Shown here one piece after another: positions 47,488-57,006 of a DNA stretch of 64,000 nucleotides. The notes beneath the pieces are model-generated. The model worked only from the letters and a program-made list of their open reading frames with translations, made no database searches and was not told the DNA's origin. The translations under genes were made by a program, and so were the position numbers. The stretch comes from Saliniramus fredricksonii (GTDB lineage Bacteria > Pseudomonadota > Alphaproteobacteria > Rhizobiales > Beijerinckiaceae): the NCBI RefSeq assembly GCF_900094735.1, contig NZ_FMBM01000002.1, forward strand, positions 1,798,001 through 1,862,000, read 5' to 3'. Numbering within the stretch: the first letter of the stretch is position 1; each line of letters starts with the position of its first letter.

Positions 47488-49265
47488 TTGTCCTTGCGTT
47501 CCAGATAGGCCGCCTGGCGCACGGCGGCCGGGATGGAGAGCGGAAAGAGCAGATCGATGAAACGCTCCGCCGTCGGCTGCGGCTCGTGATTCGCCAGACC
47601 AGGCCGCTCGTTCGCCTCGATGAAAGCATATTCAGGCTCGTAGGGCGAGGGCACCATGAAATCGATCCCCGTGACGGGAATGTCAATGGCCCGTGCGGCG
47701 CGGATTGCGGCATCGACCAGACGTGGATGCACATGGCTCGTCACGTCATGAATGGTGCCGCCCGTATGCAGATTGGCGGTGCGCCGCACGTTCAGGGCGG
47801 TGCCCTCCGGCAGGATCGTTTCGAAATCATGGCCCGCCGCCGCAACGGTCCGCTCCGTCTCACCATCAAGCGGGATCGACGATTCGCCCCCCGTTGCGGC
47901 CATGCGCCGCCGGCTCTGGCGCTCGATCAGTTCACGAATGGTCGTCGCACCGTCACCCACGATCTGAGCCGGACGGCGCACCGCTGCCGCGACGAGCCGG
48001 AAATCGATCACCACGAGGCGCAGATCCTCGCCGGTGACGCATTGCTCGATCAGCACACGGTCACAATAATTGCGCGCGTCTTCGACGGCTGCTTCGAGCT
48101 CGTTCATGGTCTCGACACCGACGGCGATCCCCCGCCCCTGCTCGCCGCGCGCCGGCTTGACGACGACGCTGCCATGGCGTTCGAGGAATTCACGCATCGC
48201 CTGCTTATCCCCGGCGACGAGCTGCTCGGGGACCGTGACGCCAGCGCGCTCCACCATACGCCGCGTGACGGCCTTGTCGTCGCAGATCGACATGGCGACG
48301 GCACTGGTGAGTTCGCTCAGCGCCTCGCGGCAATGGATCGAACGCCCGCCATAGAACAGCCGGAAGAAGCCGCCTTCCGCATCGGTGACCTCGACATCGA
48401 TGCCGCGTCGGCGTGCCTCGTCGACGATGATGCGGGCATAGGGGTTGAGCTCCGCCTCCGGGCCGGGACCGGCGAAGAGTTTTTCGTTGATGAAGTTCTT
48501 GCGCTTGAGCGTGAAGAAGGGCACCCGCTCGAAGCCGAGTTTTTCGTAGAGCGCGATCGCGTGCTCATTGTCATGCATCACCGAAAGATCCATGAAGGCC
48601 GCGCCGCGCGCCTTGAAATGCTCGGCGAGATGGCGGACCAGCCATTCTCCGATGCGCGGCGGCATGGCCTGCGGATCAACCGCAAGGCACCAGAGCGACG
48701 AGCCGTGCTCCGGGTCGCCGAAGGCATGATAATGGTCCACGCCGGTGACCGTGCCGATGATCTGGCCGGTCGCCTCGTCTTCGGCGACGAAATAGGTGAT
48801 CGCCCGGCTGTCGCGCTTCGACCAGAAGAATTCCGGCGGAACCGGCACCATGTGGCGCGCGGCATAGATCCGGTTGACGGCCTCGGCATCCGAGGCGGAG
48901 GATAGCCGGCGAATGAAGAAGCCGCCCGGTCGGCGCCGCGAGGTGCGATAGCGCGACAGGTGCAGCCGGAAGGTATGTGAAGGATCGAGAAACATCTCCT
49001 GCGGCGCACTCGCCAGCGCCACATGCGGATCCTGCACATAGACGGCGATATCACGCCGGTCCGGGCGTTCTCCGCGCATCGCTTCCACGAGTTCCTCGTG
49101 ATCGTCGAATGTCTGCCCGAAGAGCAGGCGCCCCCAACCGCAATCGACGATCGCGTTCGGTTGCGGGGTATGGCTTTGATCCGGCTCGGCATAGGCAGGC
49201 TGGCGGCGCTGATCGCGCTCCTGCCGCAGCGAGCGTTCCGACCTGGTTGAGCGCGTTCTGGTCAT
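47475..49265 (-). CDS. ngg: N-acetylglutaminylglutamine synthetase
   Basis: A 596-residue fusion enzyme. The N-terminal ~290 residues form a GNAT acetyltransferase (YFVAEDEATGQIIGTVTGVDHY, LAVDPQAMPPRIGEWLVRHLAEHFKARGA, ALYEKLGFERVPFF). The C-terminal half is an ATP-grasp ligase (FLERHGSVVVKPARGEQGRGIAVGVET, DLRLVVIDFRLVAAAVRRPAQIVGDG, PVTGIDFMVPSPYEPEYAFIEANERPGL). It makes the acetylated dipeptide that AsnO then amidates. A short intercistronic hairpin (TTCCCT 49351 / AGGGAA 49368) separates it from asnO. Confidence 0.95.
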   Translation of the reverse strand: MTRTRSTRSERSLRQERDQRRQPAYAEPDQSHTPQPNAIVDCGWGRLLFGQTFDDHEELVEAMRGERPDRRDIAVYVQDPHVALASAPQEMFLDPSHTFRLHLSRYRTSRRRPGGFFIRRLSSASDAEAVNRIYAARHMVPVPPEFFWSKRDSRAITYFVAEDEATGQIIGTVTGVDHYHAFGDPEHGSSLWCLAVDPQAMPPRIGEWLVRHLAEHFKARGAAFMDLSVMHDNEHAIALYEKLGFERVPFFTLKRKNFINEKLFAGPGPEAELNPYARIIVDEARRRGIDVEVTDAEGGFFRLFYGGRSIHCREALSELTSAVAMSICDDKAVTRRMVERAGVTVPEQLVAGDKQAMREFLERHGSVVVKPARGEQGRGIAVGVETMNELEAAVEDARNYCDRVLIEQCVTGEDLRLVVIDFRLVAAAVRRPAQIVGDGATTIRELIERQSRRRMAATGGESSIPLDGETERTVAAAGHDFETILPEGTALNVRRTANLHTGGTIHDVTSHVHPRLVDAAIRAARAIDIPVTGIDFMVPSPYEPEYAFIEANERPGLANHEPQPTAERFIDLLFPLSIPAAVRQAAYLERKDKCSD

Positions 49266-49398
49266 TGTGACCCTCTCGTCAGGGGCTTGATCTTATCGCG
49301 AAATCAGGGTTGTGCGAGGCGATTTTTCACGCGGGTCCACCCCACCCTTGTTCCCTCCCGTGAGGGTAGGGAAACCGGACACTCGCTGCATTTTCCGC

Positions 49399-51174
49399 TC
49401 AAAGATCATGCTGCTGCAGCCACATTTCGAGCAGCGCCACCTGCCACAATTCCGAGCCGCGCAGCGGTGTGATGGCGCTGGTGGGGTCCGCAAAGAGGCG
49501 ATCGAGGTAATCCTGGTTGAACAGGCCGCGTTCGCGCGCCTTCTGCGAGGTGAGCGAGTCGCGCACCATGTCCAGCGTCGGGCCCTGGATGTATTTCAGC
49601 GCAGGCACCGGGAAATAGCCCTTGGGCCGGTCAATCACCTCGCTCGGGATGACCTTGCGTGACGCTTCCTTCAGCACACCCTTGCCGCCATGGGCGAGAT
49701 GGTGGCGCGACGGAATGCGGGCAGCGAGCTCGGCAAGCTCGTAATCCAGAAACGGCACGCGCGCTTCCAGGCCCCAGGCCATGGTCATGTTGTCGACCCG
49801 CTTCACGGGGTCATCGACCAGCATCACATTGGCATCGAGACGCAGGGCCTTGTCGACCGGATCGTCGGCGCCCGGCATGGCGAAATGATTCTCGACGAAG
49901 GCCCGCACCTCGTCACGGTCGGCATGCCAGTGCGGCGCCACATGCTGGCGCATCACCGTGTTCGAGCGGTCGAAGAAGGCGTTGGCGTAATCCTCGACGG
50001 GATCGTTGGAATTGGTCAGCTTGGGATACCAGTGATAGCCCGCGAAGACCTCGTCCGCGCCCTGGCCGGACTGCACCACCTTCACATGCCTGGCCACCTC
50101 GCGGCTGAGCAGGTAGAAGCCGACATTGTCATAGGAGACCATCGGTTCCGACTGCGCGCGGATCGTCGCGGGAAGCGCCTCCAGCATGTCGGCGGAGGGG
50201 ATCATCATTCGGGCGTGATCCGTCTCGAAGCGCTCGGCGATGAGATCGGAATAGACGAACTCGTCGCCCTTCTCGCCATTGGCTTCCTCGAAACCGATGG
50301 AAAAGGTCTTGAGGCCCTTCTGTCCCTGCTCGGCCAGAAGCCCGACAATCACGCTCGAATCGACACCGCCGGAAAGCAGCACGCCCACGGGCACATCGGC
50401 GACCATGCGGCGCTTGACCGCGCGACGCAGCTCGTCGAGCACCATGTCGCGCCATTCCTCGAAGGGACGCTCGGCATCCTCGGCGCTGCCGCCGTAATTC
50501 AGCTTCCAGAACTGGATATCCCTGGAGGCGCCGTCCTTCTCGATCACGCGCAGGGTGGCAGGCGGGAGCTTCCGCACGCCCTTGAGCATGGTATAGGGCG
50601 CCGGCACCACGGCGTGGAAGCTCATGTAGAATTGCAGGGCGACGGGGTCGATCGTGGTATCGACTTCACCGGTGGCGACGAGCGCCGGCAGCGAGGAGGC
50701 AAAGAACAGCCGCTTGCCCTGCTCGGCAAGGTAGAGCGGCTTGATGCCGAAACGGTCGCGCCCGAGGATGACGCGACCGCTATCCCGCTCATGGATGGCG
50801 AAGGCGAACATGCCGTTGAAGCGCTGCACGAAATCGAGGCCCCAGGCGTGATACGCCTTGAGGATCACCTCCGTGTCGCCATGCGAGAAGAAGCGATAGC
50901 CCATCCCCTGAAGCTCTTCGCGCAGCTCTGGATAATTGTAGATGCAGCCATTGAAGGCAATGCTGAGACCCAGTTCGGAATCGACCATGGGCTGCTCGGC
51001 CTTGTCCGACAGATCGATGATCTTCAGGCGGCGATGGCCGAAGCTGACGCGCCCGCGGTTGAGCATGCCACCGGAATCGGGGCCGCGCGGCACCAGGCAA
51101 TCCGTCATGCGTTCGGTGATATGGGGGGAAGCCGGGCTTCCGTCAAAAGTGATTTCGCCGCAAATGCCGCACAT
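49399..51174 (-). CDS. asnO: N-acetylglutaminylglutamine amidotransferase (asparagine-synthetase-like)
   Basis: A 591-residue enzyme with an N-terminal class II glutaminase domain (MCGICGEI with catalytic Cys2, RGPDSGGML, FNGCIYNYPEL) and a C-terminal asparagine-synthetase-type domain (VGVLLSGGVDSSVIVGLLAEQ, the PP-loop; SGQGADEVFAGYHWYPK; LEARVPFLDYELAEL). It amidates the NAGG dipeptide to give N-acetylglutaminylglutamine amide, a compatible solute. It is the first gene of the operon and is divergent from the MarR regulator. Confidence 0.95.
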   Translation of the reverse strand: MCGICGEITFDGSPASPHITERMTDCLVPRGPDSGGMLNRGRVSFGHRRLKIIDLSDKAEQPMVDSELGLSIAFNGCIYNYPELREELQGMGYRFFSHGDTEVILKAYHAWGLDFVQRFNGMFAFAIHERDSGRVILGRDRFGIKPLYLAEQGKRLFFASSLPALVATGEVDTTIDPVALQFYMSFHAVVPAPYTMLKGVRKLPPATLRVIEKDGASRDIQFWKLNYGGSAEDAERPFEEWRDMVLDELRRAVKRRMVADVPVGVLLSGGVDSSVIVGLLAEQGQKGLKTFSIGFEEANGEKGDEFVYSDLIAERFETDHARMMIPSADMLEALPATIRAQSEPMVSYDNVGFYLLSREVARHVKVVQSGQGADEVFAGYHWYPKLTNSNDPVEDYANAFFDRSNTVMRQHVAPHWHADRDEVRAFVENHFAMPGADDPVDKALRLDANVMLVDDPVKRVDNMTMAWGLEARVPFLDYELAELAARIPSRHHLAHGGKGVLKEASRKVIPSEVIDRPKGYFPVPALKYIQGPTLDMVRDSLTSQKARERGLFNQDYLDRLFADPTSAITPLRGSELWQVALLEMWLQQHDL

Positions 51175-51279
51175 AGCTACGTTCTGCTCTCGTCTTGTCA
51201 GCGATATCGCGCTGCCCGGCTCACCCGGACAACGCTCTGCCGATAGCTAATTCGTACACAAATCTTTACAGCACGAACA

Positions 51280-51293
51280 ATTTGATGTCAAAT
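51280..51293. promoter_or_regulatory. Candidate MarR operator between asnO and marR
   Basis: ATTTGA-TG-TCAAAT, a perfect palindrome with six-base arms, 17 bases before the MarR start and about 105 bases before asnO. The surrounding 50 bases are AT-rich compared with the rest. MarR proteins typically bind palindromes of 13-20 bases in exactly this position. Confidence 0.6.
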
Positions 51294-51310
51294 GATCGTG
51301 GAGGATTCAA

Positions 51311-51856
51311 ATGACCGACACGACGCACTCCCACGCGAGCCACCTGGTGGCGACACGACGACGGGCCTTGCCAGAAAAAAATGCCGGATTATCCGAAATG
51401 GTTCCATCGCAACATGAAGGTAACGTGGGTGATGATCTCGGCGCGCTCGTCAAGGCGATCCGCGTCATCGCGCAGGCAATCGACACGCGATCGAAGGCGA
51501 TGGCGCGCCTGTCCGGTCTGACCATCCCGCAGGTCGTGGTGCTGGCCGGCATCCGCGATCTCGGCGAAGTGACCACCAACAGCCTGTCGCGCCATGTCGA
51601 TCTCTCCCCCGGAACTGTGGTCGCGATCCTCGACAAGCTGGCCGAACGCGGTTTCGTCGAGCGTTATCGCTCGCCGACGGACCGGCGCATCGTGCATTCG
51701 CGGCTGACGCAGCAAGGGGCGGAGATTCTGGCGCGCGCACCCTCGCTGTTGCCTGATGATGCGGTGGATGCGATCACGCGGATGCCGCAGGACGACCGCG
51801 CCGCGCTGGTTACGGCATTCCGCAGCGTTGCGGGGCTGTTGCGCGGAATATCCTGA
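51311..51856 (+). CDS. MarR family transcriptional regulator of the NAGGN operon
   Basis: A 181-residue regulator. The winged-helix domain covers about 65-135 (LTIPQVVVLAGIRDLGEVTTNSLSRHVDLSPGTVVAILDKLAERGFVERYRSPTDRRIVHSRLTQQG) with the wing DRR motif. A polar N-terminal extension of about 40 residues precedes it. GGAGG lies upstream of the ATG. Its divergent position beside asnO and the shared palindrome suggest it controls osmolyte production, perhaps in response to osmotic signals. Confidence 0.9.
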   Translation: MTDTTHSHASHLVATRRRALPEKNAGLSEMVPSQHEGNVGDDLGALVKAIRVIAQAIDTRSKAMARLSGLTIPQVVVLAGIRDLGEVTTNSLSRHVDLSPGTVVAILDKLAERGFVERYRSPTDRRIVHSRLTQQGAEILARAPSLLPDDAVDAITRMPQDDRAALVTAFRSVAGLLRGIS

Positions 51857-51876
51857 AGCGAAACGGCGCGGCGCGT

Positions 51877-53037
51877 TCAGGAAAAGCGGCGCAGCTTCTC
51901 GCGGGCGGGCAAGGCGTCGATATCGGGCAAGGGGCCGGTGGAGACATCCGCGCTGGCGGGACCCTGCGAACCGGTTTCATCAGTGTCTGCGGCGATGACA
52001 TCCGCCTCTGCTTCCGGCTCGGGCGTCACATCGGCCCGCCCTTCCGTCTCGCCCTCGTGCTCATCCCCGGCCTCGATCTCGGCGAAGTCAACCATATCCG
52101 CAGCATCATCGAGATCGGGCAAGCTGGCGACGAGGCTCTGCGGGTCGGACACTGCCTCTTCAGCCTCATCGGCCTCAGCCGCAGCGATATCGGCACCCGC
52201 AGCTTCGGGGCTGACGACGAAGTCGATTTCCTCTGCGAGGCGCGGCGGCTCGGCTTCAGCACCGCGATTGAAGAAATAGGCATCAACCGGGTCGGCCATC
52301 GCATCATCGACGATCATCGTGTCGATGCCGTCCTGGCAGAGCCCGTTGAAATCCTCGAGGCTGTCGCTCAGATCGCGCTGGCGCGCCGCGCGCCCGGCAT
52401 CATCCATGCCGTCCTGCGCCCCTTCACGCCCGCCATCGGCTGCCTCGCCGGTCTCGCCGTCACCCCAGATCTCGATCATGGCGTTGATGCGCCCTTCGAG
52501 GAAGCGCAGCGTGTCGACAATGCGGGTGGTGCGCTGGGCGGTCAGATCCTGGAACGAACAGGCGGTGTAGATATCCGTGGCGCGGCGGTCGAGCTCGTCG
52601 CACATCGCCTCGCTGGCGCCTTCCTCGCGCAATGTCCAGGCGGCTTCCTGGATCTGCTCGGCGGCTTCGAGAATGTCGGAGGTGGCGCGTTCCGTGGTGC
52701 GCACGATCGCGTCCAGCGCTTCGGAGGCCACGCCGAGCTCGTTGGGCTGCGCGCCCTGGGGCCGCAATGTGCTGATCTCGTGCTTGGTGCGCGAAATGGC
52801 GCGCGACATTTCGAGCAGATCCATGCGCAGGCGATCCTTCTCCTGCGCTTCGCGGTTCTGCACCATCATGCCTTCGAGGCGCGCGATCGCGCCGAGCAGC
52901 ATCTGCGTGTCGGCGGCGCGGTTGCGGCGCGCATATTCCTTCAGGAACCAGCGCCCGCGCTGGGTCTCCATCACGGCACTTTCGATGGCGTCGTAATCGG
53001 CCTCGGCGACCGGAGTGAGGGCTTTCGAATCGCTCAT
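51877..53037 (-). CDS. CheZ-like chemotaxis phosphatase family protein
   Basis: A 386-residue acidic protein. Residues about 20-200 are helical with the CheZ signature: CDELDRRATDIYTACSFQDLTAQRTTRIVDTLRFLEGRI, matching the DFQDLTGQ active-site helix of CheZ, in which the Asp and Gln act on phospho-CheY. The C-terminal half (about 205-386) is a long Asp/Glu/Ala-rich, probably disordered region. No other chemotaxis gene is in the window. The phosphatase role is inferred from the motif. Confidence 0.8.
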   Translation of the reverse strand: MSDSKALTPVAEADYDAIESAVMETQRGRWFLKEYARRNRAADTQMLLGAIARLEGMMVQNREAQEKDRLRMDLLEMSRAISRTKHEISTLRPQGAQPNELGVASEALDAIVRTTERATSDILEAAEQIQEAAWTLREEGASEAMCDELDRRATDIYTACSFQDLTAQRTTRIVDTLRFLEGRINAMIEIWGDGETGEAADGGREGAQDGMDDAGRAARQRDLSDSLEDFNGLCQDGIDTMIVDDAMADPVDAYFFNRGAEAEPPRLAEEIDFVVSPEAAGADIAAAEADEAEEAVSDPQSLVASLPDLDDAADMVDFAEIEAGDEHEGETEGRADVTPEPEAEADVIAADTDETGSQGPASADVSTGPLPDIDALPAREKLRRFS

Positions 53038-53152
53038 GTCGCTGCCACCACGCCTCTTCGAATCATACTGGAACTGCGCATTGAGCCCTATAGCGCACCA
53101 TAAATCCTTTATTCTTGCTTAAGACTTGCAGATGTGCAGCAGCGCATGGCCC

Positions 53153-54574
53153 TCAGGGCCGGGCAAATTCCGACAGGCCGCGCTCAAGGATCTGCCCCCG
53201 CCCCGGCTGGCCGGTAACAGTGCCGTCGCGGGCAACGACGTCGCCGCGGGCGATGGTCATGACCGGCCAGCCGGTGACCTCGAAACCCTCCCACGGCGTG
53301 TAATCCGCGCCGTGATGCAGGATCTCCTGCCGGATCGTCTCCTTGCGCACCGGGTCCCACAGGGCGATATCGGCGTCGAAACCCACCGCGATCGCCCCCT
53401 TGCCCGGATAGAGCCCGTAGATCCTGGCATGGTTGGTGGCGCTGAGTTCGACGAAACGCTGCAGGCTGATACGGCCCTTCGAGACCCCCTCGGAAAACAG
53501 GATCGGCAGCCGCGTCTCGACACCGGGAATGCCGTTGGGCACCCAGCGGAACGACGTGCGCCCCTTCGGATTGAGCTTGCCCTCGGTGCTGTCGTAGCGA
53601 AACGGGCAATGATCGGAGGAGAAGGTCTGGAACACGCCGGTGCGGATACCCTCCCAGATCGCATCCCAACTCTCATGATCGCGCGGAGGCGGTGAGCAAA
53701 CGTATTTGGCGCCGCTCATCGCATCGCCGCCCTGCGCCGCCTGGAGGTCTTCGGCCGTCAGCGAGATATATTGCGGGCAGGTCTCGCCATAGACCTTGAG
53801 CCCGCGCTGCTGCGCCCAGCGGATCTGCTCCATCGCCTCGCGCCCCGAGACATGGACGATCATCAGCGGCACATCGACGAGTTCCGCATGGCTGATGGCG
53901 CGATGCGCCGCCTCGCGCTCCACGAGTTCGGGACGCGACGCGGCGTGGTAATACGGCGCCGTGTCGCCGGCCCGCTCCAGCTTCTCGGTCATGTAGCGGA
54001 TCGCGTCATAGCCCTCCGCATGCACCATGACGAGCGCGCCCTCACGGCGGGCGACGTCGAACACGTCGAGCAGCTGGCGGTCGTTGAGGACAAGATCGTC
54101 ATAGGTCATGAAGACCTTGAAGGAGGTGTAGCCGTCCTTCAGAAGTGCAGGCAGTTCCTGGCCGAGCACTTCCGGCGTCGGATCGGAAATGATCAGGTGG
54201 AAGGCCGTGTCGATGACGCAGTTTCCCTCCGCCAGCTTGCGGTATTCCTCGACACAGGCCCGCAGGCTGGTGCCGCGCTCCTGCAGCGCGAAGGGCATGA
54301 CCATGGTATTCCCGCCCGCCGCCGCAGAAGCCGTGGCGGAGGCGAAATCGTCGGCCATGACGATCCCCTCCCCCTGTTTCTGGGCGATATGGACATGGCT
54401 GTCGATACCGCCGGGCAGAACCAGCAGCCCGGTCGCGTCGATCTCCTCGGCGGCATCACTGATCACATCGGCGATTGCCGCGATCTTGCCGTCGCGAATG
54501 CCGATATCGGCCTTGAACACGTCCGACGCGGTCGCGACCGTGCCGTTGCGGATGGCGAGGTCATAAGCGGCCAT
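53153..54574 (-). CDS. hydA: Dihydropyrimidinase / D-hydantoinase
   Basis: A 473-residue cyclic amidohydrolase. Binuclear-metal motifs are present: GGIDSHVHIAQ (HxH), SFKVFMTYDD in which the Lys would be carboxylated, VMVHAEGYDAI, LMIVHVSGREAM and TFSSDHCPFRY. It opens dihydropyrimidines or 5-substituted hydantoins to N-carbamoyl amino acids. The nitrilase-like gene upstream might be a downstream partner, although its context suggests a different role. About 100 bases separate them. Confidence 0.92.
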   Translation of the reverse strand: MAAYDLAIRNGTVATASDVFKADIGIRDGKIAAIADVISDAAEEIDATGLLVLPGGIDSHVHIAQKQGEGIVMADDFASATASAAAGGNTMVMPFALQERGTSLRACVEEYRKLAEGNCVIDTAFHLIISDPTPEVLGQELPALLKDGYTSFKVFMTYDDLVLNDRQLLDVFDVARREGALVMVHAEGYDAIRYMTEKLERAGDTAPYYHAASRPELVEREAAHRAISHAELVDVPLMIVHVSGREAMEQIRWAQQRGLKVYGETCPQYISLTAEDLQAAQGGDAMSGAKYVCSPPPRDHESWDAIWEGIRTGVFQTFSSDHCPFRYDSTEGKLNPKGRTSFRWVPNGIPGVETRLPILFSEGVSKGRISLQRFVELSATNHARIYGLYPGKGAIAVGFDADIALWDPVRKETIRQEILHHGADYTPWEGFEVTGWPVMTIARGDVVARDGTVTGQPGRGQILERGLSEFARP

Positions 54575-54675
54575 GGGAATCCCCCGGGTGATGACTTGCT
54601 CAGCTTAGCGGCAGGGCTTCACCCGTGGAAAGTGGCGAGGATGGTGAAATTCGCGGCACCCTCCCCGGCAATCGC

Positions 54676-55500
54676 TCACAAGACCTGCATCCCCACATCC
54701 CGGTCATGCCGCAGGCTGGGAACGCGTCCGCGCGCAAGGGTGACATCGTCGAGATCGATCTCGGCCATGATCACGCCCGGTTCCGTCCCGCCCTCGGCGA
54801 GGATGCGGCCCCAGGGGTCGATGATCAGCGAATGGCCGTAGGATTCGCGGCCATCCTCGTGCAGGCCGCCCTGCGCGGCGGAAATCATGAAACAGCCGGT
54901 CTCGATGGCGCGGGCGCGGTTGAGCACGTGCCAGTGCGCCTCGCCGGTCTGGCGCGTGAAGCAGGCGGGCGCCCCGATGATCTCGGCGCCCGCCTGCGCG
55001 TAGGCGCGGTAGAGATAGGGGAAGCGAATATCGTAGCAGATCGACAGGCCGAGCCGGCCGATGGCGGTGCGTGCGAGCACGGCCCGCTCGCCGCCCTGAT
55101 AGGTGCGCGATTCGCGCCAGGTCTCGCCATTGGGCAGATCCACGTCGAAGAGGTGGATCTTGTCGTATTGCGCCGCGATCTCGCCCTGCGGATCGATCAG
55201 GAAGGCGCGGTTGGCCACCTTGTCACCGTCGCGCACGGCGAGCGAACCGATCTGCAGCGTGATGCCGTGCGCCCGCGCCGTCTCGCGCAGGGCAGCCAGC
55301 GCAATGTCGTCCTCCTGGCGATGGATGTTTTCGAACAGCCGGTTGCGCTCACGCTCGACGAGGGAGGTCATTTCCGGCGTCTGCACGAAGACCGCCCCCG
55401 CATCCGCCGCCTCGCTAACGAGGCGCACGGCATCGTCGCGGTTCGTCGCGGGATCGCGCCCGGAGCGCATCTGGACACAGGCGACGCGCGTCCCGGCCAT
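54676..55500 (-). CDS. Carbon-nitrogen hydrolase (Nit2-like nitrilase superfamily)
   Basis: A 274-residue amidase with the Glu-Lys-Cys triad: Glu in QTPEMTSLV, Lys in YDKIHLFDVDLP, Cys in LSICYDIRFPYLYRAYAQAGA. Such proteins in the comF-grxC neighbourhood of alphaproteobacteria resemble Nit2 (omega-amidase or deaminated-glutathione amidase), a repair or housekeeping enzyme. Its start lies three bases after the grxC stop codon, so it belonged to a comF-grxC-nitrilase transcript that the insertion element now interrupts. Confidence 0.92.
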   Translation of the reverse strand: MAGTRVACVQMRSGRDPATNRDDAVRLVSEAADAGAVFVQTPEMTSLVERERNRLFENIHRQEDDIALAALRETARAHGITLQIGSLAVRDGDKVANRAFLIDPQGEIAAQYDKIHLFDVDLPNGETWRESRTYQGGERAVLARTAIGRLGLSICYDIRFPYLYRAYAQAGAEIIGAPACFTRQTGEAHWHVLNRARAIETGCFMISAAQGGLHEDGRESYGHSLIIDPWGRILAEGGTEPGVIMAEIDLDDVTLARGRVPSLRHDRDVGMQVL

Positions 55501-55726
55501 GGCTCACACGCCCCCGGCGAGCAAGGTGTCGAGGCGGCCCTGGCGCTCGAGCCCGGCCATCTCGTCGTAACCGCCGACATGGGTATCCCCGATGAAAATC
55601 TGCGGCACGGAGGTGCGTCCGGCGGCGCGCTCCAGCATCTGCGCGCGGGCGCCGGGTACGGCTTCGATGTCGATCTCCTCGAATTCCGCGCCCTTCTTCG
55701 CCAGCAGCGCCTTGGCCGCAGCGCAT

Positions 55727-55983
55727 GTTTGGATGCCCCCTTTGATGCAAGGATTTTTTTGCCTGTCTGAGCGCGTGATCGGGTGCGGTCATGTTTCAGG
55801 CCTCACAAGTGCGGCTTTCGCACGCCGCGGGCCGGGATGGTGATACGCGGATCAGGTACCAAATCAATAGGGCGAGCTCGAGGCTCGTTGCACTCCACTG
55901 GTTTACCCGACCCGGATCTGATCGATCATTTGCCCATTCAGGTCATTGCCCTCCTCACATCCCCGAGGCTCCGACAGCCGCGT
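55727..55983 (-). ncRNA. Candidate bridge/seek RNA in the element's noncoding end
   Basis: The region downstream of the transposase is where IS1111-group elements encode their guide RNA. Within it, ATCAATAGG (55863-55871) equals 57087-57095, which spans the element/target junction. CACTCCA (55891-55897) equals the element end at 57081-57087, and CATGTTT (55790-55796) equals the other end at 55724-55730. A GCGGC/GCCGC hairpin is also present (on the minus strand). The exact RNA ends are unknown. Confidence 0.5.
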
Positions 55984-57006
55984 TCAGCAGATCGCGCCGG
56001 TCGGATCCCTGTAATCAGTCTCGCCGGCGAGCATGGCCCAGATCATACGCGCCATTTTGTTCGCCAGTGCGATGGCGACCAGTTTGCGTGGTTTGCGTGC
56101 GAGCATGCGCGATAACCACGATCCCGGTCGGCCACCGTGCCGGCCCCTCCAATGCACGACAGACATGGCGCCGATGATCAGCAGGCGTCGAATATCGCGC
56201 TGACCCATCTTGGAAGTGCGACCAAGCTTTTGCTTGCCACCGGAGGAGTGCTGTCGTGGAACGAGGCCAAGCCACGCCGCAAAATCGCGCCCACGGCGGA
56301 ATTCCCGCATCTCCGGTGCAAAGGATGCGATCGCCAGGGCGCAGACCGGGCCGATTCCCGGCATCGTCTGCAGCCGGCGTGCTGTGCTGTTTTCCCTGGC
56401 TGCAGTTGCGATCCGCTTATCGAGCTTGTCGATCTCGTCGCTGATTTGAGCAATCTGATCGAGGTAAAGCCGCCCGAGATCGCGAACCAGGTCCGGAAGC
56501 GTGTCCTGATCGAGGCAGGCAGCAAAGCGAGCGATATTGCCAACGCCTTGACCGATTATGATGCCGTGCTCAGCAAGATGCCCGCGTAGGGCGTTCACCA
56601 GACGGGTTCGCTGGCCGACCAGCAGATCCCGGGTGCGGAACAACATTGCCCGTGCCTGTTGGTCCGCCGTCTTCACCGCCACGGTACGCATGGTCGGACG
56701 CTGCGCAGCTTCGGCCACGGCCTCAGCATCAGCGGCATCGTTCTTTTGCCGCTTGACGAATGGCTTCACGTAAATGGGCGGGATCAGCCGCACTTCATGA
56801 CCCAGACGGGAGAGCTCACGACCCCAATAGTGCGCCGTTGCGCATGCCTCCATCGCCACCACACAAGGCGGCAGCGACGCCATGAACTTCGCAAACTGCG
56901 CCCGTGACAGCTTCTTGCGGAACAGCACCTGTCCATCGGCCGCTGCCCCATGAACCTGGAGAACCTGCTTTGCCAGGTCGACGCCAACGATGCTAATCTC
57001 ACCCAT
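55984..57006 (-). CDS. IS110 family (IS1111 group) transposase
   Basis: A 340-residue DEDD-type recombinase. The N-terminal RuvC-like domain shows the acidic residues in ISIVGVDLAKQVLQVH, CVVAMEACATAHYW and KNDAADAEAVAEAAQ. The C-terminal Transposase_20 domain has MPGIGPVCALAIASFAPEMREFRRGRDFAAWLGLVPRQHSSGGKQKLGRTSKMG with the conserved Ser. No frameshift is seen, so the enzyme is probably active. GGAGG lies upstream of the ATG at 57006; an ORF start at 57045 is less likely. Confidence 0.95.
   Translation of the reverse strand: MGEISIVGVDLAKQVLQVHGAAADGQVLFRKKLSRAQFAKFMASLPPCVVAMEACATAHYWGRELSRLGHEVRLIPPIYVKPFVKRQKNDAADAEAVAEAAQRPTMRTVAVKTADQQARAMLFRTRDLLVGQRTRLVNALRGHLAEHGIIIGQGVGNIARFAACLDQDTLPDLVRDLGRLYLDQIAQISDEIDKLDKRIATAARENSTARRLQTMPGIGPVCALAIASFAPEMREFRRGRDFAAWLGLVPRQHSSGGKQKLGRTSKMGQRDIRRLLIIGAMSVVHWRGRHGGRPGSWLSRMLARKPRKLVAIALANKMARMIWAMLAGETDYRDPTGAIC

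Noticed and set aside
49690..51246. A 518-codon plus-strand frame opposite asnO
   Set aside because: Antisense to a well-supported gene and without any recognisable domain.
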